Assembly: GCF_001043025.1 (NCBI RefSeq)
Contig: NZ_JYLD01000004.1
Coordinates: forward strand, 186,001-250,000
From: Pseudomonas helleri
GTDB taxonomy: Bacteria; Pseudomonadota; Gammaproteobacteria; Pseudomonadales; Pseudomonadaceae
DNA length: 64,000 nt
Reading direction: 5' to 3'
Shown: one piece after another, positions 25,259 to 34,485 of the stretch
Layout: every line of letters starts with the position of its first letter
How positions within the stretch are numbered: position 1 is the first letter of the stretch
Notes under the pieces: model-generated
Told to the model about the DNA's origin: nothing
Database searches by the model: none
The model's input: only the letters and a program-made list of their open reading frames with translations
Translations under genes and position numbers: made by a program

Positions 25259-26335
25259 ATGGCTGATTTACCGATCGACGACCTTAACGTTGCCTCCAAC
25301 GAAACCCTGATCACACCTGAACGCCTCAAGCGCGAGATCCCTCTCAGCGCTACAGCGCTGCAGACCGTGAACAAAGGGCGTGAGGTCATTCGCAACATCC
25401 TGGATGGCAAAGACCATCGCCTGTTCGTTGTCATCGGGCCTTGCTCGATCCACGACCTCAAGGCGGCTCATGAATACGCTGAGCGCCTGAAGGTACTTGC
25501 GGCTGAAGTCAGCGACACGCTGTATCTGGTCATGCGCGTTTATTTCGAAAAACCACGGACCACCGTGGGCTGGAAAGGCCTGATCAACGACCCGTACCTG
25601 GACGACTCGTTCAAAATCGAAGACGGTCTGCACATCGGCCGTAAATTGCTTCTGGACCTGGCCGAAATGGGCCTGCCAACCGCCACTGAAGCCCTTGACC
25701 CGATTTCTCCGCAGTACCTGCAAGACCTCATCAGCTGGTCTGCCATTGGTGCGCGTACCACCGAGTCGCAAACTCACCGCGAAATGGCCTCTGGCCTGTC
25801 TTCGGCAGTTGGCTTTAAAAACGGCACCGATGGCGGCCTGACCGTTGCGATCAACGCCTTGCAGTCAGTGTCCAGCCCGCACCGTTTCCTGGGTATCAAC
25901 CAGGAAGGTGGCGTGTCCATCGTCACCACCAAAGGCAACGCCTACGGCCACGTGGTATTGCGCGGTGGCAATGGCAAGCCGAACTATGACTCGGTCAGCG
26001 TGGCGCTCTGCGAGCAAGCCCTGACCAAGGCTAAAATCACTCCGAACATCATGGTCGACTGCAGCCACGCCAACTCCAACAAAGACCCGGCGTTGCAACC
26101 GCTGGTGATGGAGAACGTGGCCAATCAGATCCTTGAAGGCAACCAGTCGATCATCGGCCTGATGGTTGAAAGCCACCTGAACTGGGGCTGCCAGGCGATC
26201 CCTAAAAACCTTGAAGACTTGCAGTATGGTGTCTCGATCACCGATGCCTGCATCGACTGGGCAAGCACAGAAAACACCTTGCGCAGCATGCATGCCAAGC
26301 TCAAGGATGTCTTGCCCAAGCGGGCTCGCGGCTGA
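25259..26335 (+). CDS. aroG: Class I 3-deoxy-7-phosphoheptulonate (DAHP) synthase
   Basis: First enzyme of the shikimate pathway: condenses phosphoenolpyruvate with erythrose 4-phosphate. From ATG 25259 it has 358 residues, the length of E. coli AroF/AroG/AroH. Conserved segments are FVVIGPCSIHDLKAAHEYAE (metal Cys near residue 63), RVYFEKPRTTVGWKGLINDP, GARTTESQTHREMASGLSSA, GFKNGTDG and IMVDCSHANSNKDP. Feedback specificity (Tyr, Phe or Trp) cannot be assigned from sequence alone. An in-frame ATG at 25184 would add 25 residues unlike the family N-terminus, so it is not chosen. A perfect terminator follows at 26351-26380. Confidence 0.92.
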   Translation: MADLPIDDLNVASNETLITPERLKREIPLSATALQTVNKGREVIRNILDGKDHRLFVVIGPCSIHDLKAAHEYAERLKVLAAEVSDTLYLVMRVYFEKPRTTVGWKGLINDPYLDDSFKIEDGLHIGRKLLLDLAEMGLPTATEALDPISPQYLQDLISWSAIGARTTESQTHREMASGLSSAVGFKNGTDGGLTVAINALQSVSSPHRFLGINQEGGVSIVTTKGNAYGHVVLRGGNGKPNYDSVSVALCEQALTKAKITPNIMVDCSHANSNKDPALQPLVMENVANQILEGNQSIIGLMVESHLNWGCQAIPKNLEDLQYGVSITDACIDWASTENTLRSMHAKLKDVLPKRARG

Positions 26336-26350
26336 TTTTTCAGCGCACAT

Positions 26351-26380
26351 AAAAAACGCCGGGCTAGCCCGGCGTTTTTT
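26351..26380. terminator. Perfect bidirectional terminator between aroG and the GNAT gene
   Basis: A fully self-complementary 30-bp sequence: six A, then CGCCGGGC, the centre TAG-type turn, GCCCGGCG, then six T. It lies 15 bp after the aroG stop and 13 bp after the minus-strand acetyltransferase stop, serving both convergent genes. Confidence 0.93.
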
Positions 26381-26393
26381 ATGGAATGCTATT

Positions 26394-26675
26394 TCAGGTT
26401 TTAGCCTGAGTACGCTTGTGGCGCTCCATATAGCGTTCAACATAGGAACACGAAGGAATCACTTCGTAGCCCATTTTTTCGGCGTAATCGAGCGCCTGCT
26501 CGGTCAACGCGGCCGCAATGCCTCGCCCACGCAACGCGTTGGGCACAAAGGTGCGGTAAATATCCAGAGTCTGCTTACCCAAATCCATGTAGGTCAGGTA
26601 GGCACGGTGACCGTCGACAGTGGTCTCAAACTGGTGACCTGCCTGGTCATGGTGGATGGACAGCGCCTCGCTCAT
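26394..26675 (-). CDS. Small GNAT-fold N-acetyltransferase (COG2388/YidJ-like)
   Basis: A 93-residue single-domain GNAT-like protein. The acetyl-CoA binding motif is VPNALRGRGIAAALTEQALD near residues 50-69, followed by YAEKMGYEVIPSCSYVERYM, diagnostic of this small family. Sequence just upstream reads GCGAGGAGTA ahead of two consecutive ATGs; the second (26675) is best spaced. Longer in-frame starts at 26720 and 26810 lack support. The substrate is unknown. Confidence 0.82.
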   Translation of the reverse strand: MSEALSIHHDQAGHQFETTVDGHRAYLTYMDLGKQTLDIYRTFVPNALRGRGIAAALTEQALDYAEKMGYEVIPSCSYVERYMERHKRTQAKT

Positions 26676-27152
26676 CATTACTCCTCGCGGGTCTTGGACT
26701 GTGACCTCTACCTTACTCATGTTTTTGTGCCGAGGGAACCCAGATACTGGCCCTGTGTCATTGCCGTTACACAGCAACCGGAACAGCCTCTGCAACAGGC
26801 ACACAGACAACGGCAGGCACGCCGACAGGCAAAATTAAGAATAGTCGCTCTCGCAATTGATGCTCAGTGTGTGCTCGCACGCAAAAGACTTATCTATGAC
26901 GCAGGCGCCCTCTTGAAGTCACTTCACGCGGTCTTTATATTTGCAAGCCGCTTGCTCAAGACGACCAAAGACGGGCAGTTTTCTCGGACACAATCTGTTA
27001 AATCTAGCCCATTGGCATTGATTGCCAAATATTTTTTTTGGTTCTTGCGCTAGGTCAGTTTACTTACTACAAGTAATGGGTAGTATGTACGCCGGCTGTT
27101 TCCTCATGTTGAAGGAGCAGCTTTAATTAGAAAGTCCTTGAAGGGGAACACG
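26676..27152. promoter_or_regulatory. AT-rich spacer with the oprI promoter region
   Basis: No convincing gene in these 477 bp. The right half is unusually AT-rich. A tract of eight T at about 27031-27039 precedes TTGCGC (27045-27050), a 17-bp gap and TACAAG (27068-27073), a plausible promoter with UP-like element for the highly expressed oprI. TTACTT and AAGTAA (27060-27076) form a small inverted repeat over the -10 region. The left half could be 5' sequence of the acetyltransferase gene. Confidence 0.4.
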
Positions 27153-27404
27153 ATGAACAACGTTCTGAAATTCTCTGCTCTGGCATTGGCCGCAGTTCTG
27201 GCTACCGGTTGCAGCAGCGTATCTAAAGAAACTGAAGCCCGTCTGACTGCAACTGAAGACGCAGCAGCTCGTTCCCAGGCTCGTGCTGACGAAGCCTACC
27301 GCAAAGCTGACGAAGCTCTGGCTGCTGCTCAAAAAGCACAACAGACTGCTGATGAAGCTAACGAACGTGCTCTGCGTATGCTTGAAAAAGCTAGCCGCAA
27401 GTAA
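27153..27404 (+). CDS. oprI: Major outer-membrane lipoprotein OprI (Lpp-type)
   Basis: Abundant small lipoprotein that forms a coiled-coil trimer in the outer membrane and can be attached to peptidoglycan. The 83-residue precursor has the signal [19 protein letters not shown] with lipobox ATGC (lipidated Cys near residue 20). The mature part is an Ala-rich heptad coiled coil ([20 protein letters not shown], then [14 protein letters not shown]) and ends in SRK with the C-terminal Lys used for murein linkage in Lpp. AAGGGG at 27140-27145 fits ATG 27153. It has its own terminator and faces the L,D-transpeptidase gene convergently. Confidence 0.97.
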   Translation: MNNVLKFSALALAAVLATGCSSVSKETEARLTATEDAAARSQARADEAYRKADEALAAAQKAQQTADEANERALRMLEKASRK

Positions 27405-27426
27405 TAGTCCTTCGGGATTATTATCG

Positions 27427-27459
27427 AAGCCGACCCATTTTTATGGGTCGGCTTTTTTT
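27427..27459 (+). terminator. Strong intrinsic terminator of oprI
   Basis: A perfect 12-bp stem (AAGCCGACCCAT and ATGGGTCGGCTT) around a TTTT loop, followed by seven T. It is 22 bp beyond the oprI stop. Confidence 0.93.
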
Positions 27460-27537
27460 ATGCCTGCTACCAACTAAGCAGGCAATAAAAAACCGCCAGG
27501 GCGTTAACCGTGGCGGCTGTTTTAGTGCCTGGGTGCG

Positions 27538-28590
27538 TTACTGAACGTAGTCCAGCGACTGACCCTGTTGCACCGTGGTGTTGGCCACACCGATCTCCTG
27601 AGGTATGCCGGTTTCGGCACCGACCACAGGGAACGCTTTGTCTTTGTCGATCTGGATGACCTTTTCCAGGTCTTTATGCTTAAGCAGGAAGTTGATAAAG
27701 CCTGCGTACTTGTTCTGCAGATCTTCCTGAGTCAAATGCGACTTGTCACTTTTGGCTAGCAAAGAGCCATCTTTGACATTCAACGGCTCGTGCACTTCAA
27801 GGAATACCTTGCCGCCACTTACACCGAGTTTGTACGGTTCGTTGATGATGCGAACCGGCGTGCCCACCGGCACCATGCTGGCCATCTCGAGTACGTTTTT
27901 GTTAAGCATGCGGAAACAGCCGTGGCTGGTGCCTGTGCCGATACCGAACTTGGCGTTGGAACCATGAATCAGGTAACCCGGCATGCCCAGGGTGAACTTG
28001 AACGGCCCCAGCGGGTTGTCCGGCCCTGCCGGCACAACGTTAGGCAGCGGGTCACCATTGGCGGCGTGTTCGGCCTTGATCGAAGCAGGAGGCGTCCAGG
28101 TCGGGTTTGGCGTTTTGGCCGTGACCTTGGTCAGGCCCAAAGGCGAGCCCCAGCCTTCACGGCCGATCCCCAGCGGAAAGGTGTACACCTTGTTCTGGCC
28201 TTTGGGGAAATAATACAAGCGGTACTCGGCAAGGTTGATCACGATGCCTTCGCGCTTGCCCGGCGGCAGGATGAACTGGGTCGGCAAGACAATATCGGTG
28301 TCAACGATCGAGCCGTCGAGGTTCTTTTTGACAGGCAGCCAGGCATCCACACCTGGGTTGGCGGCAATCATTTCGGAGTAGCCCAGTTCGTACTGGTTGC
28401 CAAGGTCCGAGAAAGAATCTTCGTATTTGCCCTTGATGACTTGCACCTGCCCGACCACGTCTTCACCCGGTGGCGGCAGCGGAAATTCAAGCGCATGAAC
28501 GGGACCCGCAACACACAGTGCGGCAACTGACAGATAACGGGTGACAGCAGGTAAGCGCGAGAACATCCGGAAGACCCTTCGCATAATCAA
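27538..28590 (-). CDS. Periplasmic L,D-transpeptidase (YkuD/ErfK family)
   Basis: Peptidoglycan enzyme with a catalytic Cys. Such enzymes make 3-3 cross-links or attach Lpp-type lipoproteins to the murein. The 350-residue protein has a signal peptide (ending near GPVHA, residue 33), an N-terminal LysM-like segment (YELGYSEMIAANPGVDAWLP), and the YkuD domain. Its HGSNAKFGIGTGTSHGCFRM has the catalytic Cys near residue 226. The last ~80 residues form an extra C-terminal region. Convergent placement right after oprI, with only the terminator between, suggests a role in OprI anchoring; this is inference from context and from the E. coli ErfK/YbiS precedent. Confidence 0.9.
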   Translation of the reverse strand: MIMRRVFRMFSRLPAVTRYLSVAALCVAGPVHALEFPLPPPGEDVVGQVQVIKGKYEDSFSDLGNQYELGYSEMIAANPGVDAWLPVKKNLDGSIVDTDIVLPTQFILPPGKREGIVINLAEYRLYYFPKGQNKVYTFPLGIGREGWGSPLGLTKVTAKTPNPTWTPPASIKAEHAANGDPLPNVVPAGPDNPLGPFKFTLGMPGYLIHGSNAKFGIGTGTSHGCFRMLNKNVLEMASMVPVGTPVRIINEPYKLGVSGGKVFLEVHEPLNVKDGSLLAKSDKSHLTQEDLQNKYAGFINFLLKHKDLEKVIQIDKDKAFPVVGAETGIPQEIGVANTTVQQGQSLDYVQ

Positions 28591-28674
28591 CAGGGGACAA
28601 AAAAGAGAGTGTACACGCCACCTCGAAAAGCCGGGAGGCGGCGTATTGAGTCTTAAGGTTTCAGACAGGTTACA

Positions 28675-28968
28675 TCACAATTCAAAGCGCAATTCGGGCC
28701 AGATCGGCTCAGTGCCACGGCGCTGAGACTCAATAATTGCACGGCACAGCGGGCAAAGCCGGTGATCCTGAAACACCTTGCGCGTGACATCCGACCAACG
28801 CGGCTGCGCGGGCAGCAATGAGCCACACAGGGTGCGGTCGATTGTGCCACCCAGCTCCAATTGGCGCGTGACCAAATGTACCCGTACCTCCTGGCAGGCG
28901 AACAAATCGAGCTGTTCATCGGGCTCGATCAGTTGATAAGCATATAAAGACCAGGCAGGACGCGACAT
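28675..28968 (-). CDS. Conserved small protein with a C-terminal CxxC pair
   Basis: A 97-residue protein starting MSRPAWSLYAYQLIEPDEQL. C-terminal DHRLCPLCRAIIES gives a CPLC pair, which could be half of a zinc site with an upstream Cys (TLCGS). I do not recognise a family. GGAG lies about 6 bp upstream of the ATG at 28968, so the longer in-frame start at 29016 is not used. It lies on the same strand as, and downstream of, tesA with a spacing of 58 bp; likely co-transcribed. Confidence 0.7.
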   Translation of the reverse strand: MSRPAWSLYAYQLIEPDEQLDLFACQEVRVHLVTRQLELGGTIDRTLCGSLLPAQPRWSDVTRKVFQDHRLCPLCRAIIESQRRGTEPIWPELRFEL

Positions 28969-29026
28969 CAGGGGCTCCAAATCGGGGGGGCGCCACATTA
29001 GCCGAAACCATGCCACTAGAAAAGCA

Positions 29027-29632
29027 TCAAAGCAGTGGTTTTAGGGTTGGCCACACATTATCGAGCAAACGGCCCTGTGCATTGGCCTTCGGATGCAGGC
29101 CATCGGCCTGAATAAACTCGGGATGCCCGCCGACGCCTTCCAGGAAAAACGGCACCAGCGCGACCTTTTTCTCGCTGCCCAGATCGCTGTAGACCTTGGC
29201 AAAAGCGTCGGTATAGCGCCGACCATAATTGGGCGGCAACAACATGCCCAACAGCAGCACTTTGGCACCTGCTTTTTGCGAGTCGTCGACCATCGCGGCA
29301 AGATTTTGTTTCAATTGTGCTGGCGGCTGGCCGCGCAGCCCATCGTTGGCGCCCAGCTCAATAATCACCACCTGCGGTTTATGCTCCGCAAGCAGCGCCG
29401 GTAACCGCGCAAGCCCGCCGGCGCTGGTGTCGCCGCTGATCGAGGCATTGACTACCTGGTCGTCGTAGCCTTGCTCCTTAAGCCGTTGTTGCAGCAAAGA
29501 AGCCCATCCCAGACGGGTATCCAGGCCTAAAGCCGCGCTGATACTATCGCCGACGATCAAGATTGTTCCTGCAGCTGCATTCTGCGCTATACACATCAGG
29601 GCAAGAGCAGCACTTAAAAACCACGTACGCAT
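29027..29632 (-). CDS. tesA: Periplasmic thioesterase I / arylesterase TesA
   Basis: SGNH-hydrolase that cleaves acyl-CoA thioesters and aryl esters in the periplasm (also lysophospholipase L1 activity in E. coli). The 201-residue protein has a signal peptide (RTWFLSAALALMCIAQNAAA), block I GDSISAA with nucleophile Ser30, block III GANDGLRG near residue 100, and block V DGLHPKA near 174 supplying the Asp-His pair. The ATG at 29632 is 10 bp from the divergent ABC gene start at 29643. A longer in-frame extension would overlap that gene and lacks a signal peptide. Confidence 0.95.
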   Translation of the reverse strand: MRTWFLSAALALMCIAQNAAAGTILIVGDSISAALGLDTRLGWASLLQQRLKEQGYDDQVVNASISGDTSAGGLARLPALLAEHKPQVVIIELGANDGLRGQPPAQLKQNLAAMVDDSQKAGAKVLLLGMLLPPNYGRRYTDAFAKVYSDLGSEKKVALVPFFLEGVGGHPEFIQADGLHPKANAQGRLLDNVWPTLKPLL

Positions 29633-29642
29633 TGGATTCTCC

Positions 29643-30326
29643 ATGGGCGAAAGTATTCTCACCGCGCAGAACCTTAGCAAAGTGGTTCTCAGCGCGGAAG
29701 GCGAGTTAACCATCCTGCACCCCTTAAGCCTGGAACTGCGCAAAGGCGACAGCCTGGCCATCGTCGGCGCTTCCGGCTCGGGCAAATCCACCCTGCTCGG
29801 CTTGCTCGCAGGCCTGGACCTGCCCAGCCAGGGTGAAGTCATTCTGGCCGGGCATGCACTCAGCACCCTCGATGAAGATCAGCGTGCCCGCGTGCGCGCC
29901 GAACACGTTGGCTTCGTGTTCCAGTCATTCCAACTGCTCGACAGCCTCAACGCACTGGAAAACGTCATGTTGCCGCTGGAGCTCGATGGCCGCAAAGACG
30001 CCCGCGAACAGGCGCGGCATTTGCTTGAACGGGTCGGCCTGGGCCAGCGCCTGAGCCATTCACCGCGCCAGTTGTCTGGCGGCGAGCAGCAACGCGTTGC
30101 CATAGCACGGGCCTTTGCCGCCAACCCGGACGTGCTGTTTGCCGACGAACCGACAGGTAACCTCGACAGCCACACCGGCGAGCGCATTACCGAGCTGCTG
30201 TTTGAGCTGAACAAAGAACAGGGCACCACACTGGTACTGGTGACCCATGACGAACGTCTGGCCCATCGCTGCCGACGCCTGATCCGTCTTGACGCCGGCC
30301 ATCTGGTTGGCCCTCTGGAGCCTTGA
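29643..30326 (+). CDS. ABC transporter ATP-binding protein (YbbA-like)
   Basis: Cytoplasmic ATPase of a MacB/LolD-type complex, 227 residues. Walker A is GASGSGKSTLLG near residue 40, LSGGEQQRVAIARAFAAN is the signature region near 140, and Walker B is VLFADEPTGNLDSHT. The TGATG overlap at its end couples it to the FtsX-type permease. Divergence from tesA with a 10-bp gap is the arrangement of tesA-ybbA-ybbP in E. coli. The cargo is unknown; such complexes extract lipids or peptides from the inner membrane rather than import solutes. Confidence 0.9.
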   Translation: MGESILTAQNLSKVVLSAEGELTILHPLSLELRKGDSLAIVGASGSGKSTLLGLLAGLDLPSQGEVILAGHALSTLDEDQRARVRAEHVGFVFQSFQLLDSLNALENVMLPLELDGRKDAREQARHLLERVGLGQRLSHSPRQLSGGEQQRVAIARAFAANPDVLFADEPTGNLDSHTGERITELLFELNKEQGTTLVLVTHDERLAHRCRRLIRLDAGHLVGPLEP

Positions 30327-32830
30327 TGGCACGTTTGCCGCTGGTCCGTCTGCTCAGCCTCGCCCTGCGCCAACTCCTGCGTGATGCACGCGCCGGTGAG
30401 TTGCGCGTGCTGTTTTTTGCCGTACTGGTGGCCGTCGCTGCCAGCACCGCCATCGGTTACTTCGGCGCTCGCCTCAACGGCGCGATGGTTTTGCGCGCCA
30501 CCGAGTTCCTGGGGGCCGACCTGGTGCTCGAAGGCAGCTCACCGGCCCGCGAAGAGCAAATCCGCGTGGGCAACGAACTGGGGCTCAAACACGCGCAAAT
30601 CGTCGAGTTTTCCAGCGTAATTGCCACAGACAACGGCATTCAGCTGTCCAGCATCAAAGCCGCCGATGACGCATACCCCCTGCGCGGCCAACTCAAAAGC
30701 GCCGCCCAGCCTTACGGCGAAGAACAGCCCGGCGGCGGGCCAAAGTCCGGACAGGCCTGGGTTGAGCCGCGACTGCTGACTGCATTGGATCTCAAGGTCG
30801 GTGACGACATTGATGTCGGCTCAAAAACCGTCAAGATCACCCGTGTTCTGACCTACGAACCCGACCGTGCCGGTAATTTTTACAGCCTGACCCCGCGGGT
30901 CCTGATCAATCTGGATGACCTGCAAGCGACCGGCATCGTACAACCCGGCAGCCGGGTCAGCTTTCGCGAGCTGTGGCGCGGCGAAGCACCGGCACTACAG
31001 TCCTACCGTGACGTCATCCAACCGGGCCTTGAAGCCAACCAGCGCTTGCTCGACGGGCGTGATGGCAACCAGCAAATCGGCGGCGCACTCGGCAAGGCCG
31101 AACGCTATCTGAACATGGCCAGCCTGGTAGCGGTGTTGCTCGCCGGGGTGGCGGTTGCCCTGTCTGCAACCCGTTTTGCCAATCGGCGCTTTGATGCCAG
31201 CGCGCTGCTGCGCTGCCTGGGCTTGTCCCGCCGCGAAACACTCTGGCTGTTCAGCCTGCAACTGGCGATGCTCGGGCTGCTGGCCAGCGTGACCGGAGCC
31301 CTGCTCGGCTGGCTGGCGCAACTGGGGTTGTTCGCCTTGCTGCACGACTTGCTCCCGACCGATGTACCGCCCGGCGGCGTAATGCCCGCACTGGCCGGCA
31401 TGGGCACCGGGCTGGTCGCACTGGCCGGTTTCGCTCTGCCGCCGCTGGCCGCCCTGGGCCGTGTGCCGCCGCTGCGCGTTTTGCGCCGTGACATTCTGCC
31501 GATCCCGGCCAGCACCTGGACGGTGTACGGAGCCGCCTTGCTGGCGCTGGGCCTGATCATGTGGCGCATGAGCCTGGACCTGGTGCTGACCTTCGCCCTG
31601 CTCGGCGGCGGGGTGATTGCCGCACTGATACTCGGCGGCCTGTTACTGCTGGGCCTCAAGGGCCTTCGTCGTGGGCTGGCCCGCGCCTCCCTGCCTTGGC
31701 GTCTGGGCTTGGGCCAACTGCTGCGCCAGCCTCTGGCCGCAGCCGGACAGGCTCTGGCGTTTGGCTTGATCCTGCTGTCGATGGCGCTGATTGCCTTGTT
31801 GCGCGGCGAACTGCTCGACACCTGGCAAAACCAGTTGCCCAAAGATGCACCCAACTACTTTGCACTGAATATCTTGCCCACCGACAAGGACGCCTTTGGT
31901 GCCCGCCTGCACGAACTCCAGGCCCAGGCTGCGCCGATCTACCCGGTGGTGCCCGGACGCTTGATCAGCATCAATGGCGAGCCGGTGCAAGAGATCGTCA
32001 CCAAAGACTCCAGCGGCGACAAAGCCGTACAGCGCGACCTGAGCCTGACTTGGGCCGCCGACCTGCCTGAAGGCAATGAACTGACCGCAGGTCAGTGGTG
32101 GTCAGCGCAACCGCCACAGGGTGTGCCTGGGGTGTCGGTTGAAGCCAAAGTGGCCGAAAGCCTGAAACTCAAGCTGGGCGACCATCTGGTGTTTACGGTT
32201 GCCGGGGTCAACCGTGAGGCGCAAGTCACCAGTTTGCGCAGCATTAACTGGGACAACTTCCAGCCCAACTTCTTCATGATCTTCCAGCCCGGCACCCTGC
32301 AGGACTTGCCGACCACCTACCTCACCAGTTTTTACCTGGCCCCGGGTCACGACACGCAAATCATTGAGCTGTCGCGCAGCTTCCCGGCGGTGACCATCCT
32401 GCCGATTGATGCCTTGCTCGAACAGCTGCGCAGCATTTTGGCGCAAGTCACAATTGCCATTGAGTACGTACTGTTGTTCGTTCTGGCGGCGGGGATGACA
32501 GTGCTGTTTTCCGGTCTGCAATCCACCCTCGACGAGCGCATCCGCCAAGGTGCCTTGCTGCGGGCATTGGGAGCCGAACGCCAACTGCTGATCAAGGCCC
32601 GGCGCATCGAGTTCGGCTTGCTCGGTGCCACCAGCGGCTTGCTCGCGGCGCTGGGCGCAGAACTGGTCAGCCTGGTGCTGTACCGCTATGCCTTTGACCT
32701 GCCCTGGCATCCGCACCCATGGCTGTTGCTGCTGCCGGTGCTCGGCGCCGTAATGGTTGGCGGCGCCGGGGTGTTTGGTACCCGCCGCGCACTCAATGCC
32801 AGCCCGCTGACAGTGCTGCGCGAGGGCTGA
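30326..32830 (+). CDS. FtsX-family ABC transporter permease (YbbP-like)
   Basis: Membrane partner of the YbbA-like ATPase, 834 residues from ATG 30326 (TGATG overlap; TTG at 30323 is less likely). One N-terminal helix ([20 protein letters not shown]), a large periplasmic MacB-PCD-like domain, a cluster of helices around residues 265-500, a second periplasmic stretch, and a final three-helix FtsX unit ([20 protein letters not shown] and later). Ends LTVLREG, the family tail. Long YbbP-type permeases of this kind are about 800 residues, so it is complete. Confidence 0.9.
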   Translation: MARLPLVRLLSLALRQLLRDARAGELRVLFFAVLVAVAASTAIGYFGARLNGAMVLRATEFLGADLVLEGSSPAREEQIRVGNELGLKHAQIVEFSSVIATDNGIQLSSIKAADDAYPLRGQLKSAAQPYGEEQPGGGPKSGQAWVEPRLLTALDLKVGDDIDVGSKTVKITRVLTYEPDRAGNFYSLTPRVLINLDDLQATGIVQPGSRVSFRELWRGEAPALQSYRDVIQPGLEANQRLLDGRDGNQQIGGALGKAERYLNMASLVAVLLAGVAVALSATRFANRRFDASALLRCLGLSRRETLWLFSLQLAMLGLLASVTGALLGWLAQLGLFALLHDLLPTDVPPGGVMPALAGMGTGLVALAGFALPPLAALGRVPPLRVLRRDILPIPASTWTVYGAALLALGLIMWRMSLDLVLTFALLGGGVIAALILGGLLLLGLKGLRRGLARASLPWRLGLGQLLRQPLAAAGQALAFGLILLSMALIALLRGELLDTWQNQLPKDAPNYFALNILPTDKDAFGARLHELQAQAAPIYPVVPGRLISINGEPVQEIVTKDSSGDKAVQRDLSLTWAADLPEGNELTAGQWWSAQPPQGVPGVSVEAKVAESLKLKLGDHLVFTVAGVNREAQVTSLRSINWDNFQPNFFMIFQPGTLQDLPTTYLTSFYLAPGHDTQIIELSRSFPAVTILPIDALLEQLRSILAQVTIAIEYVLLFVLAAGMTVLFSGLQSTLDERIRQGALLRALGAERQLLIKARRIEFGLLGATSGLLAALGAELVSLVLYRYAFDLPWHPHPWLLLLPVLGAVMVGGAGVFGTRRALNASPLTVLREG

Positions 32831-32864
32831 TAGACTCGCGCCCTTCTCTGCCAACGGATTGACC

Positions 32865-33362
32865 ATGAGCCGCTACCGTCCTCCCCGCCCTGCTGGCACC
32901 GCGCTGATCACCCCGGAAGGTGAAGCGCGGATGCGCGCCGAACTGCATGAGCTGTGGCATGTGCGCAGGCCACAGGTCACGCAATCGGTCAGTGAAGCAG
33001 CAGCACAAGGCGATCGCTCGGAAAACGCTGAATACACTTATGGCAAAAAGATGCTGCGCGAGATCGACAGCCGCGTGCGTTTTCTTACCAAACGCCTTGA
33101 AAGCCTGAAAGTGGTCAGCGAAAAACCTGGCGACCCGAACAAAGTGTATTTCGGCGCCTGGGTCACGATTGAAGATGAAGACGGCAAACAGTCGCGCTAC
33201 CGCATCGTCGGCCCCGATGAGCTGGACCTTAAACAAGGCCTGATCAGCATCGACTCACCCCTGGCCCGCGCCTTGATAGGCAAAGCGCTGGGTGCCGAAG
33301 TTCGGGTACAAACCCCCACCGGCGAACAGTACGTGTATATCGTGGCTATTGAGTACCCCTGA
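32865..33362 (+). CDS. greB: Transcript cleavage factor GreB
   Basis: Rescues backtracked RNA polymerase by stimulating cleavage of the nascent RNA. The 165-residue protein has the N-terminal coiled coil with the acidic tip motif [18 protein letters not shown] (catalytic Asp-Glu pair near residue 47), followed by the C-terminal FKBP-like domain. GreB rather than GreA is indicated by [17 protein letters not shown] and by [20 protein letters not shown]. The ATG at 32865 gives the standard N-terminus MSRYRPP; a TTG two codons earlier is possible. It lies 34 bp after the YbbP gene. Confidence 0.93.
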   Translation: MSRYRPPRPAGTALITPEGEARMRAELHELWHVRRPQVTQSVSEAAAQGDRSENAEYTYGKKMLREIDSRVRFLTKRLESLKVVSEKPGDPNKVYFGAWVTIEDEDGKQSRYRIVGPDELDLKQGLISIDSPLARALIGKALGAEVRVQTPTGEQYVYIVAIEYP

Positions 33363-33365
33363 CTA

Positions 33366-33416
33366 ACAACGCCACTGTTTATCCGGGGCGTTTCTTACAA
33401 ACAGCGTGGCTGTTGT
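33366..33416 (+). terminator. Imperfect hairpin after greB
   Basis: Left ACAACGCCACTGTTT pairs with right AAACAGCGTGGCTGTTGT with two small bulges. It follows greB by 4 bp. No T-tract follows, so termination is only a suggestion. Confidence 0.4.
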
Positions 33417-33490
33417 CTCATTGAGCGTTAAGCCCCCACCACTAAACTGAGGACTACAAACCACTTACATTATTTTAATGGAATAAATTA

Positions 33491-33796
33491 ATGACACTTT
33501 TAACCCGCATTTTTGCAGCACTCTCATTGAGTGTGCTCGCCACTACCGCAGCAATAGCCCAAACGCCAGCGTCCGCAAGTGCAAACAGCTCCGACTGGAC
33601 TGAGGCTGACGTAAAACGGCTACCTGGCAAGGGGCCACATCTCTACAGGGGCTGTATTACCAAGTTCAGTGGTTACCCGATTCCAGTACTACCGTTTCGT
33701 TCGACTTACTCGACGGCAGAAGAGCTAATGGCCAACACAACTTTTAAACAATGCGTTAAGTTTGGATGGTCGTCTTATCACCAGTTTGAAACATGA
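33491..33796 (+). CDS. Small secreted protein of unknown function
   Basis: A 101-residue protein with a clear signal peptide (TLLTRIFAALSLSVLATTAA, cleavage near AIAQ at residue 24). The mature part has two Cys (RGCITKF and TFKQCVKF), likely a disulfide, and aromatic C-terminal residues (FGWSSYHQFET). No family is recognised. The local DNA is more AT-rich than its neighbours and the gene stands alone between greB and a minus-strand gene. Start ATG 33491; no strong ribosome-binding site is visible. Confidence 0.6.
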   Translation: MTLLTRIFAALSLSVLATTAAIAQTPASASANSSDWTEADVKRLPGKGPHLYRGCITKFSGYPIPVLPFRSTYSTAEELMANTTFKQCVKFGWSSYHQFET

Positions 33797-33802
33797 TCCG
33801 TT

Positions 33803-33829
33803 TCAGCTTTGCCTGTTAAACAAAGCTGA
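33803..33829. terminator. Hairpin after the small secreted protein gene
   Basis: TCAGCTTTG (33803-33811) pairs with CAAAGCTGA (33821-33829), 9 perfect bp, in the convergent gap before the next minus-strand gene. No T-tract. Confidence 0.45.
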
Positions 33830-33845
33830 TGGGCGACCCTGTTCA

Positions 33846-34154
33846 TTAACGCAAAGTAATCAAACCCTGGCGGGACACGCGGATAAGGTTGCGAATGACC
33901 AGCTCGGCATTTTCGGCTGAAGGCGACTGAATCACTGCCAGGTCAAAACTGTCGGCGGCAAAACGCGTCAGCTCGTCGTCGACCTCAACAAACTGAATCA
34001 AAAACGCTGAAGTTTGCCCTTTGCGACGCGGCCAGCCGTCCAGATAACGCAGCAGCGTTGGCTGATGTTTACCGCCCAGGAGGATTTTTGGGTTGCGCGA
34101 AGTCTGATTGGCCGTGATCGGCGCCAGACGAACGAAAGGACGTGGTTGAATCAT
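33846..34154 (-). CDS. Conserved small protein (DUF6231-like)
   Basis: A 102-residue soluble protein starting MIQPRPFVRLAPITANQTSR. It has LLRYLDGWPRRKGQTSAFLI and FAADSFDLAVIQSPSAENAE; the last resembles the FDLVVI strand of Rossmann-like methyltransferases and the C-terminus resembles LIRVSRQGLITL. I recall it as a Pseudomonas family annotated DUF6231 but cannot confirm. ATG 34154 with GGAG about 10 bp upstream is preferred to the longer start at 34259. Confidence 0.6.
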   Translation of the reverse strand: MIQPRPFVRLAPITANQTSRNPKILLGGKHQPTLLRYLDGWPRRKGQTSAFLIQFVEVDDELTRFAADSFDLAVIQSPSAENAELVIRNLIRVSRQGLITLR

Positions 34155-34485
34155 GTATCGGTTCTCCGCCTCAAGGTTCTGCGTGGCAGGTGAGAGGCAA
34201 CACCGAACCAGCGCTTTAGCGGTATTTCGAGCGTCTTTTGACACCCTGGCGCCCCGCAAGTAGCTGTTTAAATCGGCGCAAGAAACATCCTAGATAAAGC
34301 CGCTTACAACTGTCAAGAATCATATGCCACGAAAACCCTGCCCCAGACGCCCCCATGAATTCATGCACGCTTAGATGAAGAATGCGCCTGCACCTGGTTG
34401 AATTCGATTAATTGAAACCCCGCCGTCATAATCCCTTGTTACGCTGCCGCCGAAAATGTTTTGTAACAGTTAACAGGACCCCGTA
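34155..34485. other. Divergent spacer upstream of the AcpA-family gene
   Basis: These 331 bp hold no gene I can support. TGTTAC (34437-34442) and GTAACA (34463-34468) form a spaced inverted repeat just before the acpA-like start, possibly regulatory. No convincing Pho box was found despite the phosphatase function downstream. Confidence 0.4.

Noticed and set aside
29633..29866. N-terminal extension of tesA
   Set aside because: It would overlap the divergent ABC gene, lacks a signal peptide, and the ATG at 29632 gives a standard signal sequence.
34420..34485. Possible Pho box upstream of the AcpA-family phosphatase
   Set aside because: CTGTTA-like repeats occur on the minus strand, but with a 7-bp rather than 11-bp period; only a weak inverted repeat TGTTAC/GTAACA remains.
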